Made by a program: the position numbers and the translations under genes
Notes under the pieces: generated by a model
What the model saw: only the letters and a program-made list of their open reading frames with translations
Databases searched by the model: none
Told to the model about the DNA's origin: nothing
In this document: piece after piece, positions 45,210 through 55,972 of the stretch
Layout: every line of letters starts with the position of its first letter
How positions within the stretch are numbered: position 1 is the first letter of the stretch
Assembly: GCA_021464245.1 (NCBI GenBank)
Contig: JADCRB010000013.1
Location: 12,063,245-12,127,244 of the forward strand
DNA from: Carallia brachiata
Lineage: Eukaryota; Streptophyta; Magnoliopsida; Malpighiales; Rhizophoraceae
Length of the DNA: 64,000 nucleotides
Direction of reading: 5' to 3'

Positions 45210-45436
45210 TGATGACCAATAAAATCTATCTTCAACAAGTGCAATGTCTTATCTCTACCTAAATGTCCAGCTAATCCACTTGCATGCATCTCTCAAACTA
45301 AGAAATCACGAAGTGACGTGTGAGGGATACACAACTTACTGGACCTGAAAAGAAAACCATCATGAATGATAAAATCAACATAATCACGATGATCATCATC
45401 TTTAACAGCACGAAAAATGATACCAAAATCAGGACA

Positions 45437-46666
45437 CTAAGGGTACTCATCTACCAATCTATCAAATCTTATAACATGAGTGCTTAAAGACTGAAGAACA
45501 AAAACAACACGATTGAGAGCATCGACAGCTTTATTTTCTGCACCAGAACAATGTTTGAGGACAAAAGAATATTCGTTCAGAAACTCAACCCAATCAGCAT
45601 GACGAGAGTTTAGTTTCTTTTGGGAGTTCAAATAGCGCAATACTTGATGATCAGAATACAAAACAAACTCTTGAGGTAACAAATAATACCTCCAGTGATG
45701 AAGTGACTGAATCACAACATAAAACTCATTGCATAAGTGGAATATTTTTGCTTTGCCTCATTAAGCTTCTCACTAAAGAAAGCTATAGGATGCCCTTCTT
45801 GACTTAAGACTCCCCCAATGCGTACACCAGAGGCATCACAAATGACTTCGAAAACCTTACGAAAGTTAGGGTGTCTCAAAACAAGCGCTTCACTAAGTTT
45901 TTTTTTTTTATCTCAGTGAAAGCCTTAGAAGCTGCAGTAGTCCAATAGAAATCTCCCTTTTTCAGGCAATCTATAATGAGAGCCATAATGGTGCTAACCC
46001 TTTAATAAATTTCTGATAGAAAGCAGCTAAACCGTGAAAATTACGAACCTCAGTGATGGACTTGGGTTCATGCCACTCTCTAATAGCTTTAATCTTCTCG
46101 AGGTCGGCAGTTATACCTCATGCAGACACAACGAAGCCTAAGAATAACACCTCAGATTGAAGAAACGAACACTTCTTAAGGTTGACATACAACTTGACTT
46201 CCCTAAAAGTGATGAAAACTAAACGCAAATGACTTAGGTGCTCTTCTTTCGACTTACTGTACACAAGGATGTCGTCAAAGTAGACAACAATGAATTTACC
46301 GATGAAAGGTTTCAAGACAGTAATCATTACCCGCATAAAAGTACTGGGTGCATTGGACAAGACAAAGGGCATGACTAGCCATTCGTACAAACCATCTTGT
46401 GTTTTAAATGCAGTTTTCCATTCATCCCCGGGCCTGATGCAAATTTGGTGATATCCGCTTCACAAATCTATTTTGGAATACCAACTAGAATCAACTAACA
46501 TATCCAACATATCTTCAAGCCTAGGAATAGGGAATCTGTACTTTACAGTGATTTTGTTGATGGCTCGACTGTCAACACACATTCTCCATGATCCATCTTT
46601 CTTTAGAGTTAACAAGGCAGGAATAGCACATGGACTAAAGCTATGGCGTACAAATCTTTTAGACAA
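45437..46666 (-). pseudogene. chromovirus reverse transcriptase and RNase H
   Basis: RT pieces: [20 protein letters not shown] and [13 protein letters not shown] (46666-46460), [19 protein letters not shown] and the catalytic [13 protein letters not shown] (46390-46118). RNase H is partly readable (YLLPQEFVLYSDHQVLRYL, RHADWVEFLNEYSF at 45715-45437). Several frameshifts and stops lie between the pieces, including the gap 46118-45715. Confidence 0.87.
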
Positions 46667-47043
46667 AAGTTCCTCAACCTATCTATTTAACTCTTCTCGT
46701 TTCTTGATATTCATTCGATAGTGTGGGAGGTTTGGTAATTGTGAACCAAAAATTAGATCAATGGCATGTTGAATGTCTCTCATAAGTGGTAACTCACTAG
46801 GAAGTTCCTCAGGTATGATATCCTCAAATTCATTTAACAAATTTTGAAGTTCCAATGGGACATCATAGTTAGGCTTGGTGGAACAAGGAAGGGCTTCTCT
46901 AGCAACAATTGCTACTCGACAATCACTCGTCTGCTATTCTTTCTCAAATGCTCTATGATTTAGGATGTGAAAACCTTTCTTTATCAGAATGGGATGAGCA
47001 GGTTTGGGCTTCACCTTACTCTCTTAGTTAAGGCCTTACAGGT

Positions 47044-48047
47044 CTAAGATGATGTTTTTGCCTTATACTTAAAGACATAAGTATTCTCCCTACCATAGTT
47101 CGTCACATCAAAATCATAAAACCAAGGGCGTCCAAGAAGAACGTGAGCAACATTCATAGGCAAAACATCACAGTAAACTTTATGCTCATAATCACCTAAT
47201 TGAATAGGCACTAAGCATCTCTCGGTGACTGGCAAGGTGGTTTTATTTATCCATGCTACCTTAAAAGGTTGAGGATGAGGCTCTGCTTTAAGGTTTAGGC
47301 GCAAAATAGCAGACTTAGAGACAACGTTCATGGTGCTACCACCATCAATGACCATCTTACAACTTCGATCTCCTGACTTAATGTAGGTGTGAAAATTGCT
47401 AGTTCGCTTCCATTCATCATTGTTTACAAAAGTAGTCAATACACACCTAACGACACCACAGTGTTGGTTTGCTAAGTCAAGGTCATTGAGATAGTCATCT
47501 TCATCTCTAGAGTACTGCACAGGATCAACAATTTGGTCCTCTCCTTCTACGAGGTCATCTAACTTTGGCTTTATAATGAAGGCGTGTTGAGGACAACGAG
47601 CAGCTATGTGACCATATTGGTGACATTGATGACATTAGATAGAGGAATTACTGGCTCAGGACTCTATCGAAGATCCGATAGGACGTGAATTGGGAGTGAA
47701 AGATGTCTTCTCCTTACCAAGATTGTCTTTGGGCGCAGGGCTGAGTGACAGATTTTGAGTGAAAAGAAGAAGTGGAAGGAAATAAAGAAAGATTTTGTCT
47801 GACGAGATGCTGGGATAGAGGTAGACACACGTTTTAGGGAAGAGACCCTAATGTGCTTCTCAATCTCTAGAGCCTTATAATAAGCTTCTTCGAGAGTGTC
47901 AGGAAATATGAGGGAAACTTCTCTCTTGATATCATACCTAAGACCGTTAACAAATCGACCGACAGTGACAAAAGAATCTTCATGCATCTCGCATCGAAGT
48001 AGGAGTTCTTCAAATTTGGACATATAATCAGTCACACTAGAAGTCAA
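47044..48047 (-). pseudogene. chromovirus gag and protease
   Basis: The gag end (VTDYMSKFEELLLRCE, GRFVNGLRYDIKREV, LEEAYYKALEIEKHI) is followed, after a shift, by a CCHC zinc knuckle CHQCHQYGHIAARC near 47600-47640. The protease frame (47520-47044) shows KMVIDGGSTMNVVSKSAI, where DGGS stands in the place of the catalytic DSG/DTG, and HVLLGRPWFYDFDV. The parts are in different frames. Confidence 0.82.
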
Positions 48048-49329
48048 TTGATTAAGATTTAAGAGTTGTTCAAATAACGGACTTCTATGGAAGGTGAGAA
48101 TGTATATTCATTTCAATTTCATTTTTATAACTGCCCACTGAGTGACTGATGGTTCTTTTAGACGTTTTGTTACGTTGTTCATTTTGCCAAAATTTCTTTG
48201 CAGCCTACAAGTTTTAATTTAGCAAAACGGACACGTTCAATATCAATCATGTCATACCACTCAAAATAATCTTCCAGACTATCAAGCCAATCCATGAACA
48301 TGTTGGGATCTAAAGTACCATCATATTCAGGTGCATCAAGCTTGACTCGTTTGGTGACATCATGATAGTCTAAATGACCATGTAGAGGTGGTTGTCTAGG
48401 GAATCGTTCATTTCTACCAAACTCGTTACCTCTCTCAGGAAGACCAAAAATTGGGTAGTGATGCTGAGGTCTACGAGGTGCTCTGGGGGTATAATGATAG
48501 TCTGTGAGATAGTCTTGAGGAAAATTATTACCTTCACCTACAGGCTGTCTAGATTCAAATGCAGTTGGAATATTTTCTTCAAGTGGAAATCTGACAGTGG
48601 GTCTAGGGGTGACATGATTTCTTTGATTATCGTGAGGGACATGAGTGGATATTTGGGCCTAAACAGATCCTTCTACAGATCGCGGTGACTCGCGAGATTG
48701 CCTAACGGACTCAAGTTGTTCGATTCGATTCGTCAATTGTTGGAGTGCCCCGATGAGACTTTGCATTTGAGATTGTAGAAATTGGTTTTCTGGTGGGTTT
48801 TGGGTTTGGGAAGTAGAGGTTTTTTTCGATTTCTTTCGGTTTCTATATTGTTTATCATTTTTTTTTAATTATACTGAGATAAAATACTTATCATAAAAAT
48901 AATGGTGTTTATAAAATGATACTGATGTATAAAAAGACTACAAATCACAATGCTAAATAAATATCATGGAGTAGCACCAGCAGGTGAAGATAATAAATAA
49001 GCATAAATAATAATGAATATTAATGATAAGAGTAAACCATCAACAAAGGGGTGAGTACAAAGATAAACAGAAAGGATAATCAGATAATAAGGCGGGCAGA
49101 AATTTTAAAATAAGAATAAGGTAACAAATCAAAATTCACGTAATCTTCAACTTTTAAAAAAAGAAATTGGGCAGAAAGTTTTACGATGGAACTAAATACA
49201 AACTTACTAATTTATGATACTGACAGAAACATTAATAGAGTTTTCAATATCAAGGTTGGACCATACCAGAAGCATTTATTGGTGCTGAAAGGTCTCTTTA
49301 ATTGTTGATCCAATCAACGATTCCTTGCC

Positions 49330-49921
49330 CTCGGCGATGGAAGCCGAGCTCTGGGGCTGGTCGAGGAAGACCAGGGGAGGCCGAGCTGGTGTCTGGGTAG
49401 CGCCGTTGAGGCTGTGGACGGCCTAGACGTGCGCAAACGGCGGCAGAGGACAAGAACTGGCAGGTGGACAGCGGGAAGCGGAGGTCCGGACCTTCCAGTG
49501 GCCGAAAATGGAAGATCGGAGGTTGCTGGTTCCGTCTGAGCTCGGTTTGGCTGACGGCGAGGCAGGGTGGAGCGGCGGCGCGCGGCGGTGGGGTGTGGAC
49601 CAGCGGGCTTTAGGCGCTTCTCTGGCGTGATACCGGAGTGATTCCGGCGCGTGGGTCCCAGAAATGGATTGATCGGCGAACAACGAACCGGAAAAATGGG
49701 AACTCGGTTTCCGGCGAATGGTCGGCCGGCGAGCGGCGGCGCGTGGCCGGCGACGAGTTTCCGGCGAGTTGCAGCAGAACAGAATACAGGTTCTGTGTTT
49801 TGTTTTCCTTCTTTTTTTTTTTTTTTTTTTTTTATCAGATTGTGGGTCTTGAGTTATGGAGGTTTGGGTGGACTGGAATATGGCAGTGTGGGTGACTTCG
49901 TGGATCGAAAGTTTGCTCACT
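49330..49921 (-). other. GC-rich leader of the chromovirus
   Basis: Between the right LTR and gag lie about 450 bases of markedly higher GC content with repeated CCGGCGA words. A short poly-T tract follows at 49812-49833. No initiator-methionine-type primer-binding site (TGGTATCAGAGC-like) was found next to the LTR. The bases just inside read AGTGAGCAAACTTTCG on the minus strand. Confidence 0.5.
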
Positions 49922-50308
49922 TGACGTAGGATCAGTATCGAGAAAAGAATTTTGGGAAGGAAATTGAAAATTTTATTCAAACTTCACTGAAACAGCACAA
50001 ATACAGAAGTACAACATGAACATCAACAATGAATCCACCACTAGTTTAGTGAAATCCACCACCAATACTCAACACAGAGTTTTAATTTTTTTCTCAATAC
50101 AAATCACCACTTAAACACAACAGAATAAGAGTAGTATTTGTAGGAGACAATTTCAGAGAAAAATAAACAGTAAAAAGCACGCTTAAGGCAACAACAAATA
50201 CTGAAATGACCAAATGGGATTTGACAAATACTTAATTGGATTCACTTAGATTTTACCTTTCAGTAATAGTATTTGCCAAATCTTTTCTTGCTTTTCCTGT
50301 TTGGATCA
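49922..50308 (-). repeat. 5' LTR of the chromovirus
   Basis: It opens (plus strand) TGACGTAGGATCAG and closes GGATCA, matching the LTR at 43622-43990 along its length with scattered substitutions and an extra segment of about 18 bases. Confidence 0.87.
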
Positions 50309-50313
50309 CATGC

Positions 50314-50554
50314 TTGTCTTCGTGCTTCACTTGTCAATCATCTCCTCCAGTGTCAGTGACATCATGGCTTCCTTCTCCAGGTTCATCTTTCTCCACAAAT
50401 AATTCAGTGACTCTTTCTGACCTTGAATGACTTCATCCAACGATATGGCATTACATAGTTTTATAGATGGTTCCACAAGTGGCATCAAATGACCATAGAT
50501 TAGTTCAAAGTCTTTTATAATTCCTGAAAACAATGGAGATGTTACCCCAGCCAA
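50314..50554 (-). pseudogene. ankyrin/PGG gene 1, linker exon
   Basis: LDEVIQGQKESLNYLWRK is the linker word found before the PGG domain in the ankyrin genes nearby (GEVIQGQKERANY at about 54140, DEVIRVQKETANY at about 52210). Its downstream partner is at 43241-43600, across the chromovirus. Text just upstream of this exon merges into a copia gag fragment, so the ankyrin repeats proper are missing here. Confidence 0.6.
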
Positions 50555-50589
50555 TCATTTGTCTAGAATCTCCATCATGGAAAAGTTGT

Positions 50590-51380
50590 GGTCCTACTTT
50601 CTAGGGATATTGGACTCTCTTTCGTATTCTGGAGCTTTAATTGCTGACTACCTTCTCTATCAATTTGATATATGTCTGTATACATGAAAGTGCCTTCAAG
50701 CAATTTGCAGCTTGCTCATTGAGGTTCTTCAACTGAGCAACAATAGGATTCTCTGGCAAAGCTGAAGGTTCTCCTCTCTTCTTAGTCACTTCCCATTAAT
50801 CATAGGCTTACAAATATGTTTTATCAATCACTGTCCACTGCACATAATTCTCACCAGAGAATTTTGGTGGTGGCAGTGGGTTGAAACTTACAGAAGCCAT
50901 AAAAGCTACTTTGAAGAATATGTGAAACTTTGAAGCCAAACACTCTTCCTCTCAACCCTCTTCCTCACTGTGTTTATCTCTCAATTACGGGCCCCTTAAA
51001 GACCATTGATGGATCTGATATCACTCTGATGGTTTTTAGAAGGAAAAAAAAAAAAGTGTAGCAGAAGAATGTTCTTTTTGTTCTGAGAAAAACCAGAAGA
51101 GGAAAGACAGCTTGGGAGAGCAAAAGAGAGATTGATGTCTGGGGGCAACAACCTTATTCACTTGTATGTCACACACACGCACACATATATATATTCTGAA
51201 ATCACAAGCATAACCTACAACAAGGACACTTGAGCCATGCTCTTGCCTTAAGATGTAATTACAAAGAAATTTTACCCACTAATACAAGGGCCACACTTTC
51301 CAGCACAGCCATACATGATCACCATACGGTAGCTCTATCATGAGCTTACATAAAGACAAAAACATTACATCCCTAAAACA
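50590..51380 (-). mobile_element. copia 5' fragment: LTR, primer-binding site and gag start
   Basis: The LTR at 51030-51380 opens TGTTTTAGGG and closes CTAAAAACCA (minus strand). Next come TCAGAG and TGATATCAGATCC (51011-51023), close to the usual TGGTATCAGAGCC site. The gag start MASVSFNPLPPPKFSGENY at 50900, followed by readable pieces ALPENPIVAQLKNLNEQAA and ALSCIQ, is the DUF4219/UBN2-type copia gag. The frame has a stop soon after. The rest of the element is missing. Confidence 0.75.
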
Positions 51381-51589
51381 ACTACTGTGAAATGATTAAA
51401 GGTTGGTTTACAACCTTTTTTCAATTTAAGAGGAACATTAACTGCCAAAACAATAAATTAGAAGCAGCTCCCTTCAAACTGATTTCAGCATGTTCAATAT
51501 CTTCGTCGTCTTTTTGAATAAAAAATTTTTAAATATTTTTTGCCCTCATTAGGACATCTACCAATATTATAGGTAGTCCAATGCAAAAG

Positions 51590-53179
51590 TAGAAGGAGAT
51601 AAGGCCAATGACGCAAGTAGAGATGGCAAGCGACCTGGAAGCAACCAACACAGCATATATTCCTGAAATAAATGCCTCATAAAGAGCAAGCCAAAGAACG
51701 TTAAATCATATGCTGTTGCTCACGTAAACGATGTAACCCGCTTTCCATTGGGTGGTTTCTGTTGCGCAATGAGTTGGATGAGAACAGAAGAACAGGAGGG
51801 CATTAAGGCTATGGTATCTGTTATGACAAATGCTTGGAAAGCAGTCTATTTTGTAAGAACTGCACCGCCTGCGTTAGGTATGTCGTTGCATGCGTAACCT
51901 CCAGGCATGGTGAAACTTGCAGTGAAGGTAACTGTGGCTATGAGGGTGGCAACCACCAGCAGAGTCTATCCTGCTTCATTCATGTTATCCTTGTATTTGT
52001 CTTTCCCTTGTTTAGCAGTCCTTTTGATGAACTCGGTAGATTTGTGCTTCACTTCTACATCATCACCTTCAGAGGCCATGTTGTCTCTTTTATATCCTTT
52101 TTTTATCGTCATCTCTAGTGGTCATCTCTAGTGGCAGTGACATTATGTCTTCCTTCTACGGCTTCATCTTCACAATAATTTGCTGTCTCCTTCTGTACTC
52201 GGATGACTTCATCCTGCAATGTCATGGGATAGTTTTTAATCAATTGAGAATCCAAAATAGGAAACAAAATATATATATATATATATATATATCAATTATG
52301 AGTGAGCGAAATTCAAGTTTGAAAGGATAGAAGATCTTTACCTGCTGCCTAGTTTTGTCCTTGGCAGCTAATGTGATGTCCAGGCCAGTAAGGCTCTCCG
52401 CATAGAAGGCTAGCTTATGAAATTCAGGATGCATTATAGAGGACGTCACAAATAGGTTGGGAGCAGAAAGGGCAAGCTGATACAGAGGAGCGTTCCCTGC
52501 AGCATTTTTCTGATATATAAGGTTTCTGAGCAAACGATGGCTCAAAACATATTCAATTGTTTTTTCATTTTTGCTTTCCACAGCAATATGAATAACATCC
52601 CGCTTTCTTTTATCGACCAGTTCTCAACAATCTGGATACAAAGATGTGAGCTTTTTCAGTACTCTTACTTGGCTACAGCTATCTGCAAGATGAAGGGCAG
52701 TCTTATCTCCATATCTTATCTGCATGTAGACCGAACTATTGTCAGCTTCCAGCAATAGTTCTATGATTGGCAGAGAGCCGAAGTATGCAGCATAATGAAG
52801 CGGAATCCTCCCCCGATCATCTAGTTTTTTTGTTAGTGTCTTTGTCTTTTCATTGTCTAGTATTAACTTTGTGATTCCTAACCCAAAATAAGCCCTCAAT
52901 AAATCACTAGTATAAAATTGCCTTTTGACATACCAAAAGTAGTAGATTTAATTTTAAAGGAAGTGTCCAAACATGAGATTATTAGCCTAATTGCTTAGCA
53001 ATTGAAAGTTTTACCTTTACTATTGTGAAGCACTGCTACATGTAAAGCACTTCTACCATTGGGGCCATGAGGATCTGGGGATGTGCAAGATGTTAATATT
53101 GCATTCACAACTTCTTTAAATCCACTCACTGAAGTTAGGTAAAGGGCACTCTCTCCTGCTTTATTGGCACCATAAGGAA
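51590..53179 (-). pseudogene. ankyrin/PGG gene 2 (left arm of the inverted duplication)
   Basis: Ankyrin repeats begin at NIPYGANKAGESALYLTS (53179) and continue in GRSALHVAVLHNSK, followed by the donor AATAGTAAAG|GTAAAA. A second exon follows (GRIPLHYAAYFGSLPIIELLLEA, KTALHLADSC), then an in-frame TGA where the sister copy has Cys. The third part (ESKNEKTIEYVLSHRLLRN) leads to AAKDKTRQQ. The PGG exon near 51960-51640 reads VVATLIATVTF and TMPGGYACNDIPNAGGAVLTK and then stops. The N-terminal ankyrin exon is absent: the copy begins at the inversion point. Not functional as read. Confidence 0.82.
52269..52292. repeat. AT microsatellite in the ankyrin pseudogene
   Basis: Uninterrupted (AT)n run within the presumed intron of ankyrin/PGG gene 2. 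Confidence 0.95.
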
Positions 53180-53400
53180 TATTGATGTGGTGAAGAAAGT
53201 GGTTCAAGAAGAGCCCAATATTCCTTATGGTGCCAATAAAGCAGGAGAGAGTGCCCTTTACCTAACTTCAGTGAGTGGATTTAAAGAAGTTGTGAAGGCA
53301 ATATTAACATCTTGCACATCCCCAACTTCTTGTGGCTCCAAGGGCAGAACTGCTTTACATGGAGTGATACTTTGCAAGAGTAAAGGTAAAACTTGCAATG
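53027..53400. repeat. core of a head-to-head inverted duplication
   Basis: Left arm about 53027-53179 and right arm about 53212-53400 are inverted copies joined by about 32 bases (GATGTGGTGAAGAAAGTGG...). The spacer reads DVVKKVVQEEP in the direction of the plus-strand copy. The two genes on either side continue the symmetry for about 1.6 kb with more divergence. Confidence 0.92.
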
Positions 53401-54795
53401 GCTAAGCAGTTATGCTAATAACCTCATGGTTGGACATTTGCTTTGATATTAAGTCAACTGCTTTTGGTTTGCTAAGAAGGCAATATTTGTAGTGATTTTT
53501 TGAAGCCTTATTTTGGTTCAGGAATTACAAATTTAATACTAGAAAATGAAGAGAAGACATAGAGGCTAACAAAAAAAGTGGATGATTGGGATGGATTCCG
53601 CTTCATTATGCTACATACTTTAGCTTTCTGTCAATCATGAAACGATTATTGGAAGCTGATGAAAGTTCGGTCTACAAGCAGACAAGATTTGGAAAAAAGA
53701 CTGCCCTTTATATTGCAACTAGCCGTGGCAAAGTAGAAGTACTAAAAAAGCTCATATTTTTGCATCCAGATTGTTGTGAGCTCGTTGATGAAAGAGAATG
53801 GAATGTCATTCATTTTTCTGTGGAAAGCAAAAATGAAAAAACAATTGAGTATGTTCTGAGCCATCCTTTGCTCAGAAACCTTGTATATCAGAAAATGTTG
53901 TAGGGAACACATCTCTACATTTGCTTGTCCTTTCTAGTCCCTTCCTGGCTGCGAAGTCCTTTAAAAGACATCCCGAAATTAATAGGCTAGCCTTTGCTGA
54001 CCTGGACATCATATGGACTCCATTTGTAAAGATCTTCCACACTTTCCAACTTAATTTTTGCTGATTTCTAATTCTTTTTTTTTTTTTGGTTTCCTATTTC
54101 GGATTCTCTATTTATCAAAAACTATCTCATGATGTCGTTGGGTGAAGTCATCCAAGGTCAGAAGGAGAGAGCGAATTATTGCGGAGAAAGATGTAATTGA
54201 AGAAGTGAAGCATAAATCTTCCGAGTTCATCAATGAAGGGAGTGCTAAACAAGGGAAAGACGAATAGAAGGATGACAAGAAAGATGCAGGACGGACTTAG
54301 ATGGTAGTTGCCACCCTCGTAGCCACAGTTACCTTCGCAGCACATTTCAACATGCCCGGAGGTTACATAGGCTACGGCAAACCTAGCGCCGGTGGTGCAG
54401 TTTATATGAAACAGACATTTTTACGAGTATTTCTTGCAATAGATATCGTGGCCTTTTTTCTTTCCTGTTATGCTGGCCTTATCCGCCTCTTTATCTCTTG
54501 GAAAGGAGAGAAAGAAAAGCGGCCTGCATCAAAGTGGGCATTGTTGTTAACATACTATTGCATGCTCTGTATGATGGCTGCATTTTTTGTCGGGATATAT
54601 GCTGTGTCATTTGCTTCTCGACTACCCGTTGTTTCTGGGTGGGTCAGCGTCTTTGCTTTCGCCATAAGTGAAGTTATCTTCTTGTGTGGCATTTCTACAC
54701 CGATTATGGCCCTATATAGCGAGAGTATAAAAAGTATAGTTCGTTTTAATAACAAAACAAACTTAAGAATAAAAGAAAAAAAAAAAAAGTCGTAG
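53187..54795 (+). pseudogene. ankyrin/PGG gene 3 (right arm of the inverted duplication)
   Basis: Opens VVKKVVQEEPNIPYGANK, then an ankyrin repeat (ESALYLTSVSGFKEVVKAIL, KGRTALHGVI). A second exon has WIPLHYATYFSFLSIMKRL and GKKTALYIATSRGKVEVLKKL, and ELVDEREWNVIHFSVESKNEKT follows. The linker GEVIQGQKERANY is at 54125. The PGG exon (54301-54795) is intact: MVVATLVATVTFAAHFN, MPGGYIGYGKPSAGGAVYM and four hydrophobic helices, ending in a basic KEKKKKS tail. Frameshifts near 53575 and 53900 and a stop before the PGG exon break the frame. The left end is cut at the inversion point, so the N-terminal exon is missing. The PGG part alone could still be expressed. Confidence 0.82.
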
Positions 54796-54954
54796 AAATT
54801 TCAACTAGCCTTTAGATTAATCTTTGCTTGTATTTTGGATTTCATGTAATCAGTGTAATTTTCATGTCAGGATACATTCCATAACGAGAATTGCTGCAAG
54901 ACCAGGATACATTTAACAAATTTTCCTGTGTCAGACCACACTCTAATGCATATT

Positions 54955-55972
54955 TTAACCACTGCTCTTAATCTCTGCAAGCTGCCTGGACAAGGCATCC
55001 TTGTCAACTATCTCCTGAGTCTTGGTAGGCACGGCATGCGCAGCAGGCTGTGGCAGCTCAACAGAAACCTCCAATCCGTAGTCATCGGCCACCTGCTGCA
55101 TCAAGCTGTTGACCTCGCCCTCTAGGCGTGGACAATGAAGTGGACCTAGCCATCGCATTCTCCATGAACTCTGCCTGAACCTCCATGTTCACCCCAAACT
55201 GCCTCTCAAATAACCTGTAACCCGTAACAATTCGCATTATCCTAATGACACACAATCGACTCATCACGCCCATTATTGCAGATTCAACTTACAGAAATCA
55301 CTATATCAGTCAATAACCAAAAAGTCGACTGCATTGCCAAATGAATCAAATACTAAAATCATCATCATCAGTAACAGAGTAACTGTGAAACTTCTGCACC
55401 AATCTGCAACATCATTCTAAACTAACAACTGCTATCAGTCAATCCCCTTTGATTCTTACCAAATCAAACCCATCCTTAAATAGTTAAGAGAGAAACAGAA
55501 CGAAAAAGAACATGAATCAGTACCACAACCAACAAACCCCAGATCATCAAAATCCAGAAAAAAAAAAAATCCCAACAAAATTAAGAGAAAAACAAACAAA
55601 AAAACCCAAAAGGAATCATAAATTGGTACTCAAAGTTGGAACATTTCGAAAAATTCCGATGATTACCCATTCAACAAAAACCAGATCATGAAAACCCAGA
55701 AAAACACCAAAAAAATTATTATGTAAATAAACAAGAAAAACCCAAAAAAATCACAAATTATCAAAAAGAAAGAAAATTTTTATTTCTTTCTTTTTTTTTT
55801 TTTTTTTTTCAAAGAATACCAGTAGCGAGAGAAGACTCGAGGGATTTAACAATAGAAGCCATGGACTTATTAATGGTAGCCATCTTAGCCTGAGTATCAA
55901 GCCTGGCGACTACGGCGTCGTCGTGAACTTCAGCTCGATTGTTTGGTTCAACAACTTCTCCGCGTTCCCCAT
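54955..55972 (-). pseudogene. CHMP1-like (ESCRT-III) pseudogene, copy B
   Basis: The ATG at 55972 opens [17 protein letters not shown]. Then comes a jump, in another frame, to [34 protein letters not shown] and the donor CTACTG|GTATTC. The middle (about 58 residues, normally [13 protein letters not shown] to LRLASRL) is deleted. A distant second exon (55230-54955) gives [25 protein letters not shown], then after a shift [23 protein letters not shown] and [27 protein letters not shown] to the stop. The C-terminal MIM-like end (SRQLAEIKS) is kept. Copy B lacks just the part that copy A keeps, and copy A lacks DAVVAR, which copy B keeps. Confidence 0.85.

Larger units (their letters stand above)
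43622..50308 (-). mobile_element. Ty3/gypsy chromovirus with both LTRs and CATGC target duplications
   Basis: LTRs at 43622-43990 and 49922-50308 are similar and in the same orientation, opening TGACGTAGGATCAG and closing ATCA. The 5 bases CATGC stand at 43617-43621 and again at 50309-50313. Between them, on the minus strand, are gag, protease, RT, RNase H, integrase and a chromodomain, in the order of a chromovirus. The coding part has many stops and shifts. It has split an ankyrin/PGG gene. Confidence 0.9.

Noticed and set aside
49423..49980. 185-codon minus-strand frame in the chromovirus leader
   Set aside because: It spans the LTR border and poly-Lys from a poly-T tract. It is rich in Arg/Ser/Pro from GC-rich words and has no domain.
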